A DNA stretch of 64,000 nt from Lepeophtheirus salmonis (lineage: Eukaryota > Arthropoda > Copepoda > Siphonostomatoida > Caligidae): contig NC_052137.2 in NCBI RefSeq assembly GCF_016086655.4, positions 7,316,001-7,380,000 on the forward strand, given 5' to 3'. Shown here one piece after another: positions 46,061 to 56,949 of the stretch. The notes beneath the pieces are model-generated. The model had not been told where the DNA came from, ran no database searches, and saw only the letters and a list, made by a program, of their open reading frames with translations. The translations under genes and the position numbers were made by a program. Every line of letters starts with the position of its first letter. Position 1 is the stretch's first letter.

Positions 46061-46429
46061 CTTGGATAATAGCAGCTTTGGAAGGTAAAAAGCCTGTTCA
46101 GAATATCAAATGCAAAAAGCCGCTCCTACTTTTTAGGACTTACTTTTTACAACTCTGAGTATTTATTGGTATTGGGTTAAAGGGAACTTGTATTTACTAT
46201 AAAAATTTATGAAAACTTTACTGATCATTATTGATCTAAGAGAATATTTTTTACTATACCATTATACCCGATATATATGGGTCAATAATTATCTACTATT
46301 TTCTTACTCTATTTAAAAAAAATTATAATAATTAATGGACTATCCACCTAAACTATTTTATAAAATAAAATTATATAAAAATCTGCAAACTTATGTACGG
46401 AGATGGGATTTTTGTATAGAACATTTACA
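46061..46429. other. Non-coding interval
   Basis: Nothing recognised. Confidence 0.4.
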
Positions 46430-46800
46430 TCTTAGAGATTAGAAAAGGAAAAACGGTTGGTGCTATCCTTCTTTTTCTTCATTCTATTATAGTTTGTCGT
46501 TGATAGTAAAAGACATAGGTGGAAATGATGAAGGGCCTAAAATTAATGCAGTCACCCTGAGAATTTGTAGAATGTTTAAGAAAAGAAAAACTCAGCTGTA
46601 GTGACCCTTCATTAAATTAGTTGAGAGCAGCTGTGAGATATAGGAAATGAATAAATACGCCACTCTGTATCTAGCAATGATATATATGCAGGAATTAGTC
46701 TGATATCGATCATCCATTCTACTTAGTGTCCAACGAGGATGGACATGAGCAAACACATTCACAATTACACTTTATAGTTTATATGTATTATATGTTCTCT
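46430..46800 (-). repeat. Dispersed repeat R1, minus copy
   Basis: AGAGATTAGAAAAGGAAAAA, CAGTCACCCTGAGAATTTGT, AGAGCAGCTGTGAGATATAG, ATCCATTCTACTTAGTGTCC and CAACGAGGATGGACATGAGC follow the order of R1 read backward. Confidence 0.6.
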
Positions 46801-47937
46801 CCTTAAGAAGTTAATAATAATAAGAAAAGTTGTAGAAAATAAATAACAATTATTCAGGTAGCAACTACAAAAAGCTGGGGACTTTTTTCCATCATTGCTT
46901 TATTTTCAATCATGGTAAAAAGGTTTTATATATTTTATCTGAGCACAAATACAAATAATATTGTTTAATTGTAGTATTTGCTTTATTTAATACATTTTCA
47001 GAATTAATCAAACAATATATCCATTTTTAAATCAATGTTTAAATTTAAACTTTGTCAAAATTATTACTAAACCAAAAAAAAAAAAAAGTGGACTTTTCTA
47101 TATGACTGTACAATCAATGTTTGTAGTAAAGGGGTTCTTATAGAAGGGATTTTCGTTGAGAAAAAATGCAGTTTAGTTATCATAAAGGAAAACACTGTGG
47201 TTGGGCGTGATTTTCTGTATTCATTATTTAATAGATAATTGTGACTCTAACAACATCCTTTAAAATAATAATTTTCGCCTATCTAAGGTGCAAATTAAAA
47301 AAAAAAAAAAAACAATATACAATGAATAGGAATGTATTGAAATATTTTCATAATAATTTATCTGTGTTAGTATTTCAAAGGAAGAATATTCACTTTTATA
47401 TACCAGTAATTCATTTTCTTCTCCCAAAATTATAACAAATGGAAGTTATTTTGTAATAGAATCAATCTTGCTCCCACCTTTTCCTTTTTCTCTACACAAA
47501 TCCCACCCCTCCATATACGGACATAAATATATACTAAATGAACGAAAATGATATTAAAAACTGAGAAAGATTAAAAATTCTGTATTTATTTATTTTTTGT
47601 TCTTGCAAAATTCAGATAAGCAAGAAATAAGATTTATTAAGAGTCGTTTAACTCATTAAATTATAATTTAAAGACGTATTGTATTAGCTAAAAGGAAAAG
47701 AAAGCAACATTTACATTTTATTAATGTACTTCTTCTCTCTCCAAGATACTTTGGATATTTATCATCATTTCAGTATTTTTGAAATAAAATAAAGTATAGT
47801 ATGTGCAACGTTTAGATAAAAAACCCTCTTGCTCAGAAATTAAGAAAGGAAAAATCCATATTTATTTCTATACTTTATTTATACAGTCAACCCAATATTT
47901 CATAAGATATATGTGCGTCAATTAATTACTCTTTTTG
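46801..47937. other. Non-coding AT-rich interval
   Basis: Nothing recognised; homopolymer runs near 47075 and 47300. Confidence 0.4.
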
Positions 47938-48202
47938 TCAAATTACTCGGATAAGCTAAGATACTCCATAAATTTAGCTATAGTTGAGAAACTTTATTTG
48001 AATTGAGAGACTCACTTGGCCCCTACGCACATTCAGTTCATGAGATTAATTTCTTCCGAGTGCGTTGTCCATTGAGCTACGTCGTTCCAAACGATCAATT
48101 TATAATTATTTTATTATGGCAAACAATTTCCGTGACTTTAAGTGCAATTTGCAAGGTATCCAAAGGGTTAATAAGGAGAATCTTTTGAAATAAATTGACG
48201 AT
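47938..48202 (+). repeat. Dispersed repeat R3
   Basis: CAAATTACTCGGATAAGCTA, AGATACTCCATAAATTTAGC, GAGAAACTTTATTTGAATTG and TTTAAGTGCAATTTGCAAGG recur (diverged) at 28606-28690, 49790-50030 and 52200-52481. Confidence 0.45.
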
Positions 48203-48562
48203 AATTCGCTGTCCAGTCCAGTTGCACATGTCGGTCCTTAAAGAAGGTAAAATTGATCCCTCGTGATTTCAATGAAGGTATTTTTCCTTGTTTTAATTAT
48301 TCCGTTATGTAATAGAATACATAATTTGACTAAGTAGCAATATAATATGTTTGTATTACAATGAACAAAATCATATTTTTTTGTAAGATATGTACAATAA
48401 TCTTAATACATATTTCATATATCTTATATGGCTTAAATATCCATTGATATTTTTTTAGAAAAAATCTAAGTACCGGTTCCAATGATATATAGTCCTAAGG
48501 ACCGATAGGACCGGTCCTCAGACTGGACTGAACCGAATAAGTAAGGGCCGTTACAATACTAA
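48203..48562 (+). mobile_element. MITE family 2 copy
   Basis: CGCTGTCCAGTCCAGTTGCA, CATGTCGGTCCTTAAAGAAG...CCTAAGGACCGATAGGACCG, GACTGGACTGAACCGAATAA, GTAAGGGCCGTTACAATACT. The ends are inverted copies of one another; the interior is AT-rich. Confidence 0.6.
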
Positions 48563-48808
48563 TTATCCTTGATATTCCAACTTTGAAATAAAATCTGTTA
48601 TTTTATCATTTCTTTATTAGAAAGGAATTTTTTGATTACCTTTATGAGTGAAATTTGTTGATAGAAATCTACGATAATTTGTGGAAGAATGTCATTCACA
48701 TTCAAAAAGCTTTCCAACTTACTTTTTCTGTAGTAGTATTTCGGACAGTTGTAGGTTTTGTATTCAAATTTCTAAGTTAAGTTAAAATACTCAAGAATGT
48801 TAACAAGG

Positions 48809-48831
48809 CAGTAGTTCTTAAACTCTGTACC
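48809..48831 (+). repeat. hAT-like terminal fragment
   Basis: CAGTAGTTCTTAAACTCTGT resembles the hAT end CAGTGGTTCTTAACC. No partner end found. Confidence 0.35.
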
Positions 48832-48898
48832 TTCATTACCCAATTCAAACTTCCAATATCCCCCATAATAAATTTATTTGATTTATGAGATTTACATA

Positions 48899-49739
48899 CC
48901 ATGGTCCATTGAAATCTGAACACTAACTAATTCAATAATTAATCAAGGTTGATTAATTAAAATTAATTACTCATATTTCAATATATTAAAGCATAAAAGA
49001 AAAGTTTATTTAAAAAAAAGTAATCTAGAGCTCTTTAGCTTATGTACAACTCGAAAATTGACGCTTAAATGTGATTGACAAATTTCTATTTGCGCACTCC
49101 AAGCGGTTGAGCGTCTTCAGGACCACTGTCTACGCCTTCTGCAAGTCCGAAACATTTGGAGAGGAAGAAAGGCTCTTTCAAAAAAGCAAACTAGATCCGG
49201 AGGGGTTCAAGAAAACCGCCCAGGCCCATCCCCTCAAGTCTACGAGAGCCCATGCAAGAGATCTTGTGATTTCACAGGAATTTTTACTAAAACCTTTTAA
49301 AAAAATAGAGAAAAGAGCCTTATTAGGGTGGAGAGGCCACTTTTAGCACCATCAATGAAAGAAAGCCAAATTTTTCGTTCTTTTGAACACACTTTGGGCC
49401 CTCTACAGCCCTGATACCAACCCTTTTTCAGACATCTTTTGGGTGCATGTCTAGGGGAAAGCCTGTTGTGTCTGTTTTTCAAACACTGACACCCTCAAAG
49501 CCGCAGTTAGACAGCACTGGGACGCCATGACAGAGTACTACATCCACAGCAGGTACCAGGCCTTCCGCCACTGCGTGGAAGCCATCGTTGCTGCTAAGGA
49601 AGGCTACATTAATGATTAAGAGAGGTCAGGCAAACATCTATTTAAAGTATTAATTTTGTTAAAATATATTGTTAATTAATAAATTATATCTTGTTGAAGT
49701 TTAAAATTCAAAGTGTTTAGATTTCAATGGACCACTCGG
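48899..49739 (+). pseudogene. TGGTCC mariner family, copy D (internally deleted)
   Basis: Both ITRs are present next to TA: the left is ATGGTCCATTGAAATCTGAA, the right (reverse complement) CCGAGTGGTCCATTGAAATC. The frame from 49071 reads VIDKFLFAHSKRLSVFRTTV (helix-turn-helix 1), KKTAQAHPLKSTRAHARDL (helix-turn-helix 2), RVERPLL in another frame, then FVLLNTLWALYSPDTNPFSD. There LLNTL of the linker joins directly to the third-acid block. The C-terminus is IFWVHV, stop, GKACCVCFSNTDTLKAAVRQ, HWDAMTEYYIHSRYQAFRHC, VEAIVAAKEGYIND and stop at about 49618. About 130 residues with the first two acids are missing. It is the best copy for defining the deletion. The minus frame 49297-49482 is a shadow. 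Confidence 0.9.
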
Positions 49740-50339
49740 TAATTGGGCCTCTATATTGCCCCCTTTCAAATGAAATATAACAAATTATAATTATCTTATG
49801 ATAGCAATACATTTTTGTTACTTTAAATGCAGTTTGCGGCTCCTCCATAAGATTAATTAATTAATAATCCATTGACAGAGATATAATTTAATGGTTCCTC
49901 CAAAGTATAATTCTTAATAACTTATTAACAGATAAAGAAGAGATTATTAGTTGAAGAATACAAATATAATCCAACTTATATTAGAGAAAAATCACCCTAG
50001 CTTGCTTTTGCTTTGACAGGCCACATATATAAAACGAATATAATTACAAACTTACATATTAGTCTCTAATGAAAGGATTTAACCTAAAGACCTTAACAAA
50101 ATGAGAAGAGGAAAGGGAGTGTCTTATAAATTGTCTTAATGCAGCTTAAGAAAGACTGCCAAAAAAAGAATAATAATAATGAATATTATGTTTTTTTACT
50201 ATAAAATAAAATGAGTATATTTTTTTAACGTCTCCCCACTCCCCAACTCCATCTTGGAATGACTTGACAAATATCCATTGGGTAATTATAATTACTATGT
50301 GCAATGGGGGATATGCTTTTTGGGAACGAAACTCACATC
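49740..50339. other. R3 fragment and unassigned sequence
   Basis: TTTAAATGCAGTTTGCGGCT, TTAATTAATAATCCATTGAC, AGAGAAAAATCACCCTAGCT and GACAGGCCACATA resemble R3 as seen at 52300-52481. The remainder is non-coding. Confidence 0.4.
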
Positions 50340-50863
50340 TATGTTATGGAAGTAATAAAAATAAAAGGGCCTTAAAGTCAATCTGGGCCACATTTAACTC
50401 CATCCTGATCGATAAGGGAAGCAAGTAGAGGCCTCAAAATTTATTTACAAGTTGTACTAATTATAAAAAAAATCAACATGTCTATCATTTTCACCAATCA
50501 TTCCCTCAATACGAGGCCCAAATAATTTGCGACATTTACCACGTCCGCGGGGGATCCTTTGTCCAAGTACTTGAAGATGGAGGCCTTCAAGGATTCGATG
50601 GTGTTCTGTGAATTGGAAGAGACCTTCCTTTATAACTACCCCAATAATAAATTATCCATGGGATTCATATTGGGAGAGTGTGAGAACCAGGTCTAGGGGT
50701 CCCAAAATGGCACATTCTCTTCTTTCAACAAGTGTTGTGTCCTACTCTGCCTTGTAGAAGAGGCCCTAGTCTTGTTGAAACAGGAACTCGACACCATTGG
50801 ACTTGGCTTTCATACAAGGTATCACTTGGTAAGACAGAAGTTCACAGTACCTGATAGTGACGT
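50340..50863 (-). pseudogene. Tc1/mariner 3' part, same family as 21252-22455
   Basis: The plus strand parallels 21250-21700 block by block: TTTAACTCCATCCTGATCGA, CATTCCCTCAATACGAGGCC, ACCACGTCCGCGGGGGATCC, ATGGGATTCATATTGGGAGA, TTGTTGAAACAGGAACTCGA, CAAGGTATCACTTGG. Read on the minus strand this is the transposase from the second-acid block (FQQD region) to the C-terminus, with many stops. Similarity ends at about 50863, where TGACGTCATAAAGTATG begins; that phrase recurs at 50955 (TGACGTCATAGGCTATG), so a second insertion probably cut it. The plus frame 50772-50966 is a shadow. Confidence 0.8.
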
Positions 50864-51060
50864 CATAAAGTATGATTGGTTGCGTGTTTTGTCAAAATGT
50901 CTCTGTCTTGCCCCACAATCAGCATTATACATAAAATTGAAAATTTTGATAATAGTGACGTCATAGGCTATGCTTGCTTGGGCGTATAGTCAAAATCGTC
51001 TGTCTTGCCAAGGAGTAGATATGAAACATCAAATTGAAAATTCTAGCAAGGCCGATTACA
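50864..51060 (+). repeat. Tandem pair of about 90-base units
   Basis: Two units each run TAGTGACGTCATA, then a short stretch, GTCAAAAT...GTCTGTCTTGCC (or CTCTGTCTTGCC), AAATTGAAAATT. They begin near 50857 and 50954 and form a diverged direct duplication. Class unknown. Confidence 0.45.
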
Positions 51061-51184
51061 AGATGGTATAACCTTGTATTTCTATTAACCTTGGGCATCC
51101 CAACTTATTTTTAGCATACCGGCAGATTATATTATTTTCAACAATGCACATAACTAATAATGAAAATCTGATCTACATTTAAGC

Positions 51185-51600
51185 TGGCCCGGTGTTTTCT
51201 TTTGGAAATGGTAATCTGAAGAATGGATTTTCTTTTCCTTAGTAGTTGTCATTATTATTTAATTCTTGAGTAGTGAACATCCTTCCCGAAATAGATTCAG
51301 TTATATTCAAAACCTGATTGAACATTTGTGTGCTCATAAAAGACGGACCATAACCCTGAGGATTTGTTGTGGAGTTTTAGTTGTAAGTTTTTGTTGGACT
51401 CAGAGTAGAACTAGGGATCCACATATGAGTAATTCTAGCAAATGTCATTGATTATATCATTTCGCCTTCCTTCCTAGTCACAGCTGATTGTAGCTGATCG
51501 AATGAAACGTCATGAGCATTATTGCTCTCTTTCTAAACTTTCTTTGAATTGTCAGGGTTACCATGTTGATTGTTGGGTTCTTTTTGTTATTTATTAAACC
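51185..51600 (+). repeat. Dispersed repeat R1, near-complete copy
   Basis: TGGCCCGGTGTTTTCTTTTG, GAAATGGTAATCTGAAGAAT, AATTCTTGAGTAGTGAACAT, ACCTGATTGAACATTTGTGT, GTTGGACTCAGAGTAGAACT, CACAGCTGATTGTAGCTGAT, CGAATGAAACGTCATGAG, TTGTCAGGGTTACCATG. This is the best copy. No coding potential and no clear inverted ends, so it could be a SINE or a MITE. Confidence 0.65.
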
Positions 51601-52199
51601 CGTTCTTCACTGGATTTTCATCACTGCACATAACAATTTCTTATAATTAATAAAAAAGAAAACTAAGGTATTATTTTTTTTGTACATCATTCATACAATC
51701 TTATACTATGCTCTACCTTCAATCTATGTAAGGTATATGGATCTACAAAATTGTATTACCTTACTTTTATCATAATTTCCTTCAAGTGCATTAAAGGAAT
51801 GGAAAAGGATATATTTATAAATGTATAATGTACATATACTTATGAATATAAAGATTTTTATCATAAATCAAATACCAAAAAGTAGTTGTACATAATAGAT
51901 CTACATGCATACACTATGTAGGTTTGTGAATTTTACATATGAATGTATATATAAAATATATGTAAAGTTGTATAAAAAATGACTTAGGAAGCGTGTTGAG
52001 ACTTTTTTTTATTTGCAAACTAAACAGGATTTTCTTTTATTTTCTAAACCTATTAATATTTAAATCTTAAGAATTTCAAAACGGATAACATGGGTGCTCA
52101 CAGCAGGTGTACTGGAGGGGATGTAGCCCTCTTCGAAATAAAGGATTTTTCACTAAACTTTTTTTGATCAGTATGAAAAAAATTTAAGCAAAAATATGG
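51601..52199. other. Non-coding; one G-rich repeat copy
   Basis: GGGTGCTCACAGCAGGTGTA, CTGGAGGGGATGTAGCCCTC, TTCGAAATAAAGGATTTTTC (52091-52154) belongs to the G-rich dispersed sequence. No gene. Confidence 0.45.
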
Positions 52200-52481
52200 A
52201 TAAAAATTTAGATACCTACACATGTAGTTAGGAATAGTTTAGAACCTTTATTTGATTGAGGATAATTATACTAACCATAATAAGGCTCCTTTTAAATAAA
52301 ATCATCCATTTCCTACTCTTTTATTGTAACGAGCAATTTGCAACATACTCAATTGGTTAATAAAACTAATTTATTGACCAATTGAGTGAGGAAACTGAGG
52401 ATAGATCATACGAATATAAACTTAACTATGCTCAATTGTGAGAAAAATCATTTTATATTGCTTTTGTATTAAGGGGCCACA
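52200..52481 (+). repeat. Dispersed repeat R3
   Basis: CTTTATTTGATTGAGGATAA, GTAACGAGCAATTTGCAACA, TCAATTGGTTAATAAAAC, GAGAAAAATCATTTTATATT and AGGGGCCACATA match the R3 copies at 47938 and 49790. Confidence 0.45.
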
Positions 52482-52868
52482 TAAGTGTTGTGTCCTTTGT
52501 TATTTAGGACCGAGGACCGTGTTCTAGTCCATTCCTACTTGTCATTCATTAAAGAAGTTAAAAGTAATCCCTTGTGATGTAGTTGAGGGTGTTTTTCCTT
52601 TTTTTAAATTATTCTGTTAAATGAAAGAATATATTAAATAACTGAGTAAAAGTATAATATGTTTGTATTAAATTGTATTATAGTGAAAAGAGATTTATTT
52701 TTTTGCAAGATAAATATTATTTGGTTTAATAAACCCTCGATATTTTTTATGAAAAATTCTAAGGGCCGACAATTAAGGAACGGTACAAATGATACACAGT
52801 CCCAAGGACCAATAAGATAGGCCCGAAGACTAGACTGGACTGAATAGATAAGGACTGACACAACACTA
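52482..52868 (+). mobile_element. MITE family 2 copy with both ends
   Basis: Left TAAGTGTTGTGTCCTTTGTT, ATTTAGGACCGAGGACCG; right GACTAGACTGGACTGAATAG, ATAAGGACTGACACAACACT, A. The outer 14 bases are inverted repeats with a few mismatches. About 385 bases, no coding. Confidence 0.65.
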
Positions 52869-52885
52869 GGCCACATACATATGTA

Positions 52886-53717
52886 CCGGGTGGTCCATTG
52901 ATATCTGAACACTTACTATTTCAATAATTAATGAAGGTTGAGTGATTGAAATTAATTCATATTTTGATATATTGAAACGTACACAAACCTGAGCTCTCTA
53001 ACTTATGTACAAGTCCAGAAAATGGCACATGAACGTGATGGGCGAATTTCCATTCGCACACTCCAAGCAGTTAAGCTTCTCAAGGAATATTCTCTACCCC
53101 ATCAGCATGTACGAAACGTTGGAAAAGAAGGGCTCTTTCTAAAAAGCCATTCTGACCCAAAGGAATTATAGAAAACAGCCCAGGTCAATCCTTTTAAGTC
53201 TATGAGAGGCCATACAAGAGATCTTGGAGTTTCACACCAGTTTGTCTAGACAGCTACCCAAAAAGTGGTTGGAAGGAGGTTTGTAAGGGTGGAGAGGCCA
53301 CTTTTGGCATCAGCAATAAAAGAAACACATCTCCTCCGTTAATAGACTCTTTTTTGAGTTTTTTTAAACTCTTTTTCAACACTTATTCTGCTCCTATATC
53401 CTTGATGCAAAACTACAGCTTTTGGGTGGATGTTGAAGGGAAAGCCTAAAGTGTCCGTCATCCAAATACTGAAGCCTTCAATGTCAGCCAGCAATGGGGC
53501 ACCATGGGAGAGGACTACATCCGGGGTGGGTGCCAGGCCTTCTGCCGTCGAATGAAAGCCATCATTGCTGCTAAGGGTGACTAAATTAATGATTAAGAGA
53601 TCTCAGACACACATCTTTATATAGTATTAATTTTGTTGAAATTCTATTGTTAATTAAAAAAGTATATCTTGTTGAAGTTTAATATTCAAAGTCTTCAAAT
53701 TTTAATGGAGCACTGGG
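52886..53717 (+). pseudogene. TGGTCC mariner family, copy E (internally deleted)
   Basis: ITRs lie next to TA on both sides: left CCGGGTGGTCCATTGATATC, right (reverse complement) CCAGTGCTCCATTAAAATTT. Relics of the N-terminus (RDGRISIRTLQAVK type) and of TAQVNPFKSMRGHTRDLGVS are visible, followed by VRVERPLLASAIKE, the deletion junction (53360-53395), FWVDVEGKA, stop, SVRHPNTEAF, GTMGEDYIRGGCQAFCRRMK, AIIAAKGD and a stop in place of the Tyr of GYIND. Length about 832 bases. It sits 17 bases after a family 2 MITE. Confidence 0.85.
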
Positions 53718-54358
53718 TATGTAAATTATACAACAGTCCAACCAGGGCCCAATCACTGAATTGTAGGGGATCTGAGAAAGGTATAAATACCACCCCTTCA
53801 AATCTTTTCTTTTTCATTTCTTTTATACATATGTATGAACCTAAGTACATAGATACATATTATTCAATGTGAGTAATATATTATCTAGACCTTTACATAT
53901 ATGACAAACTTCTATGTCTTCTCCTTACCAATATGTGTATTGTGTAGGCATATATAAGAAAGGCTTTATTGAAAATACATAGTACATACACACATTGTTT
54001 CAAAATACATAAAAAACAGAAACTATTTTCTCTTTATCCTTACAAAAGTATTTATTTTTTCTCTTTCTTTCTCTCCCTGTACTTTTTTATAACAATAATA
54101 AACATATTAATGTAACAAAAGAGGAAAAATTCTTAAAAAGAAAGTTTATGAAACAAAATTTATATGTAATTTTTTTACATTTCGTTGCTTTTTTTTGTTA
54201 TTTATTTATTTATTATAAAGACGTATGTAGGAAACAATTTGTTTAGTTCATTGTGTGAAGTTATTGACCATCTAAAAATGTAGTGCATCAAGATATAAAC
54301 AATTTTTAACAAAATCAAGAAATATATTCCCAATAATATTTTTACTTCATACACCATA
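53718..54358. other. Non-coding interval
   Basis: Nothing recognised; the short plus frame 53669-53872 begins within the end of copy E and is not coding. Confidence 0.4.
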
Positions 54359-54500
54359 CAGGGTGCAATAAGTATTTATTTAATAAAGCTATTGAATATA
54401 TATATTAATATAATTGATGGATAATTAATTAAACATATTCAAAATATCCACCTTGTACAATTGTGCATTTTCAAGATGAGGCCGGAACGAGGGATCTTTA
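54359..54500 (-). pseudogene. mariner right end and C-terminal relic
   Basis: CAGGGTGCAATAAGTATTTA after a TA is the outer end of a mariner read on the minus strand. At about 54431-54485 TTCAAAATATCCACCTTGTA, CAATTGTGCATTTTCAAGAT, GAGGC is a diverged copy of 54706-54760, that is, the last codons of the transposase (GGYFE type). A SINE follows directly. Confidence 0.6.
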
Positions 54501-54504
54501 TATA

Positions 54505-54695
54505 CAATGTGTTACGAGAAATTATTCTCTTTAACTCAATGTGTGTAGGTTTGCGCCCTGGTATTTCCTAGAAAAGGAATATATGGACTTCAAAGAAGAT
54601 TCCTATATCAAATTGAATTAATGTATTACAATAATGTTTACTTATTTTGAATCAGTGCAACTCCATCTGACAAATTAAAGGAACATTACAAAAAT
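54505..54695 (+). repeat. tRNA-derived SINE, copy 2 (5' truncated)
   Basis: ACGAGAAATTATTCTCTTTA, ACTCAATG and the box B-like GGTTTGCGCCC (54548-54558), then ATATGGACTTCAAAGAAGAT, TTGAATCAGTGCAACTCCAT, AAGGAACATTACAAAAA. The box A region is degraded. Confidence 0.6.
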
Positions 54696-54699
54696 GAAT

Positions 54700-55060
54700 A
54701 TTAATCATTCAAAATATCCCCCTTTGGCAATGATGCATTTTTTAAAAGAGGCTGCAAGTTACAACAATCTCTAGCGATTGGATTTCAGGGAGAATTTGAG
54801 TCATTTTCCCTGAGATGACGGCCTTGAAGTCATTGTTATTTGGATGGCGGGATGTCTCAATCCTCTTTTCGATTTTACATCAACAATAGAAATCCAGAGG
54901 ATTGAGATCAATGGAGCCATTTTGAAATGTCACAAAAGTTCTTGAAAAATAGTACCAACTTTCAAAAACCAGCTGTTAGAGTTTCATGACAATCTGATCT
55001 TTAGTTGGTGCGTTATTGTGAGGAGCCTGACGCAGCTCTTGTTATTTCCAAAACAATGGA
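54700..55060 (-). pseudogene. mariner transposase C-terminal third
   Basis: Read on the minus strand: HNNAPTKDQIVMKL (second-acid region, badly worn), FVTFQNGSIDLNPLDFYC with the third acid in NPLD, a stop, CKIEKRIETSRHPNNNDFKA, VISGKMTQILPEIQSLEIVV, KKCIIAKGGYFE and the stop at 54705-54707. The family ends in the same way (...IAKGGHFE). Nothing of the N-terminal half is recognised upstream. Confidence 0.8.
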
Positions 55061-55727
55061 TAGAAAATACTTTTGTATTTTAATTTGACTCTGATTCTTG
55101 ATGGGTAAAAAAACGGCTCAAACTGTGCACTGCCTTGAAAGTGTTATGAGTACTTTGCTTCCTAAAACAAATATTAAAAAAATATCAATTTTGAACGAAA
55201 AAAAATTTTCTTTGTCTTTGTTAAGCCCAGGAATTTTTAGTCCAGGTGTTATTATGTAGTTTACAAGTTGTAACCAAATTTCTTATGAAGAATTTACATA
55301 GAGTCGAATTGTGATAAAAATAATGCAATAATTGAATATTCCTTCGATTTTAAGTATATTCATGGTGTAATGTTATTTGACAGATGTCAAACTTGTAGGC
55401 CAGGGAAACTGAAAGTGGGACTGCTTAGTGCAGATGAGTCCTTTAAGCAAGTTTCTTATTTTGTAAGCATTATAAATTTGAAAGTGGATAAAGAACTGCA
55501 GTTGAGTGGCACGTTTAAAACATGTCACCAGTTAGACCAGGTTTTACTGAATAAATAGGTGAAACCAGTATATATCATTATTTAACCTTGTATTATTCTT
55601 TCCCTCAATACAATTGAAACAAAAATGGCCACTTAGTAGAGCGCAAAACCTCTATCTAAAATAAAATTGAAGTATGCATCTCAATATTTTCCATAGGGAT
55701 GATCAATAAAGCATTTTTTCCGTTTTG
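55061..55727. other. Non-coding interval
   Basis: A plus frame at 55370-55558 (MLFDRCQTCRPGKLKVGLLS) is open but not recognised. It is too short to call a gene. Confidence 0.35.
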
Positions 55728-55850
55728 TGTACCCTTTGACCTTGATGCCATTTTAGTATGTCCAAAAATAATCTTTGTACGTAGTTTGATCAAAATCAAT
55801 CAGTAAATTTCGCCGTGATCCTCGTAACTAACAAACAAACGGAGGCCAAA
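55728..55850 (+). repeat. Interspersed repeat with AACAAACAAACGGAGGC tail
   Basis: GTACCCTTTGACCTTGATGC, TTTGATCAAAATCAATCAG, CGCCGTGATCCTCGTAACTA, ACAAACAAACGGAGGCC. Similar 'GATCCTCGTAACAGACAGACAAACGG' sequences occur in many invertebrate genomes as the 3' part of interspersed repeats; the class is uncertain. Only one copy is seen in this window. Confidence 0.4.
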
Positions 55851-56949
55851 AACATAAACTATGTTCTACTTCGATGGTGGAGGTATCTAATCAATATTGC
55901 AGACGAACTAGACCTTTTATAAGTTTTATTTTTTTGTTTAAAAAAAACACTAATTATTGACGCTTCAAATTTATTCATATAGTGTAAAAATAATTGAAAA
56001 GCTTTGGTGTTATTTCTTTTCATACAAAACTCTTAAAATAATGGGTTTACATATATATATATTTCAGTTGTATTTTCTAACAAACTCTCAAAGCTAAAAC
56101 CTAAAAAAAGGTTGTTTTACTTATTTTGTTGCATGACACAATTTTAGTGATACACTTTTGAAATATTTTTTATAGGTTAAAACAATGTCTATCAAAGTTA
56201 TTGAATGCAAAAATAACTAAAAATGTAATTTTAGTATATATATATTCACTAAGAAATTAGATTAATCTTTCTTATCATTTGATCGAGATGTGCTACTTAA
56301 AAATGCACTCATAGGACAAATCAATTTTCTTACCTTATGACAATTTTTCTGCACTAGCCGCAATCGAAATTCGGGTGAAAATGGAAAATCAAACTGCTCT
56401 ATTGTACACCTCTAGCAGAAAATTAAAAGTATGAGCACTTATTATACAAACGCCTGAGATAATGAGCATATATATTTTTGAGTCTTCCTATCATGTTACA
56501 TGTTCGTGTTGGATCCTATTACTTTATGTACATATATATCTTGTCAAATGTTGATTGATTTTGTTGTTCTCCATTTTGGTAGTTATTATATTTCTATTTA
56601 GGTACTTCCAAACTTGTCACTCATAAGAAATTTGTCATCTTATTAAAGGAGATATTATCTGTAAGCCCTGTTTAACGTTTATATTGTATATTTCGATCAT
56701 ATACATTCTATACATATTAATAAAGCTTGTCTGTATGTATGTACACTCTTGGGTAACATCAACTCTTGCTTCCTTCAATTTAAAAGTGTTTCATGATGTG
56801 ACCATGAGATGAGTAGTCAGTGAGATGAACCAATATGACTTAATTGAGTGAAACATCTGTTATTTTACAAAAATATTTGTTGTGAAAAGCGAAAGTAAGA
56901 TTCATTCAACTTATGAGCTATTTACCGAGAAAAAAAATAAGACATGGAA
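55851..56949. other. Non-coding AT-rich interval
   Basis: Nothing recognised. Confidence 0.4.
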
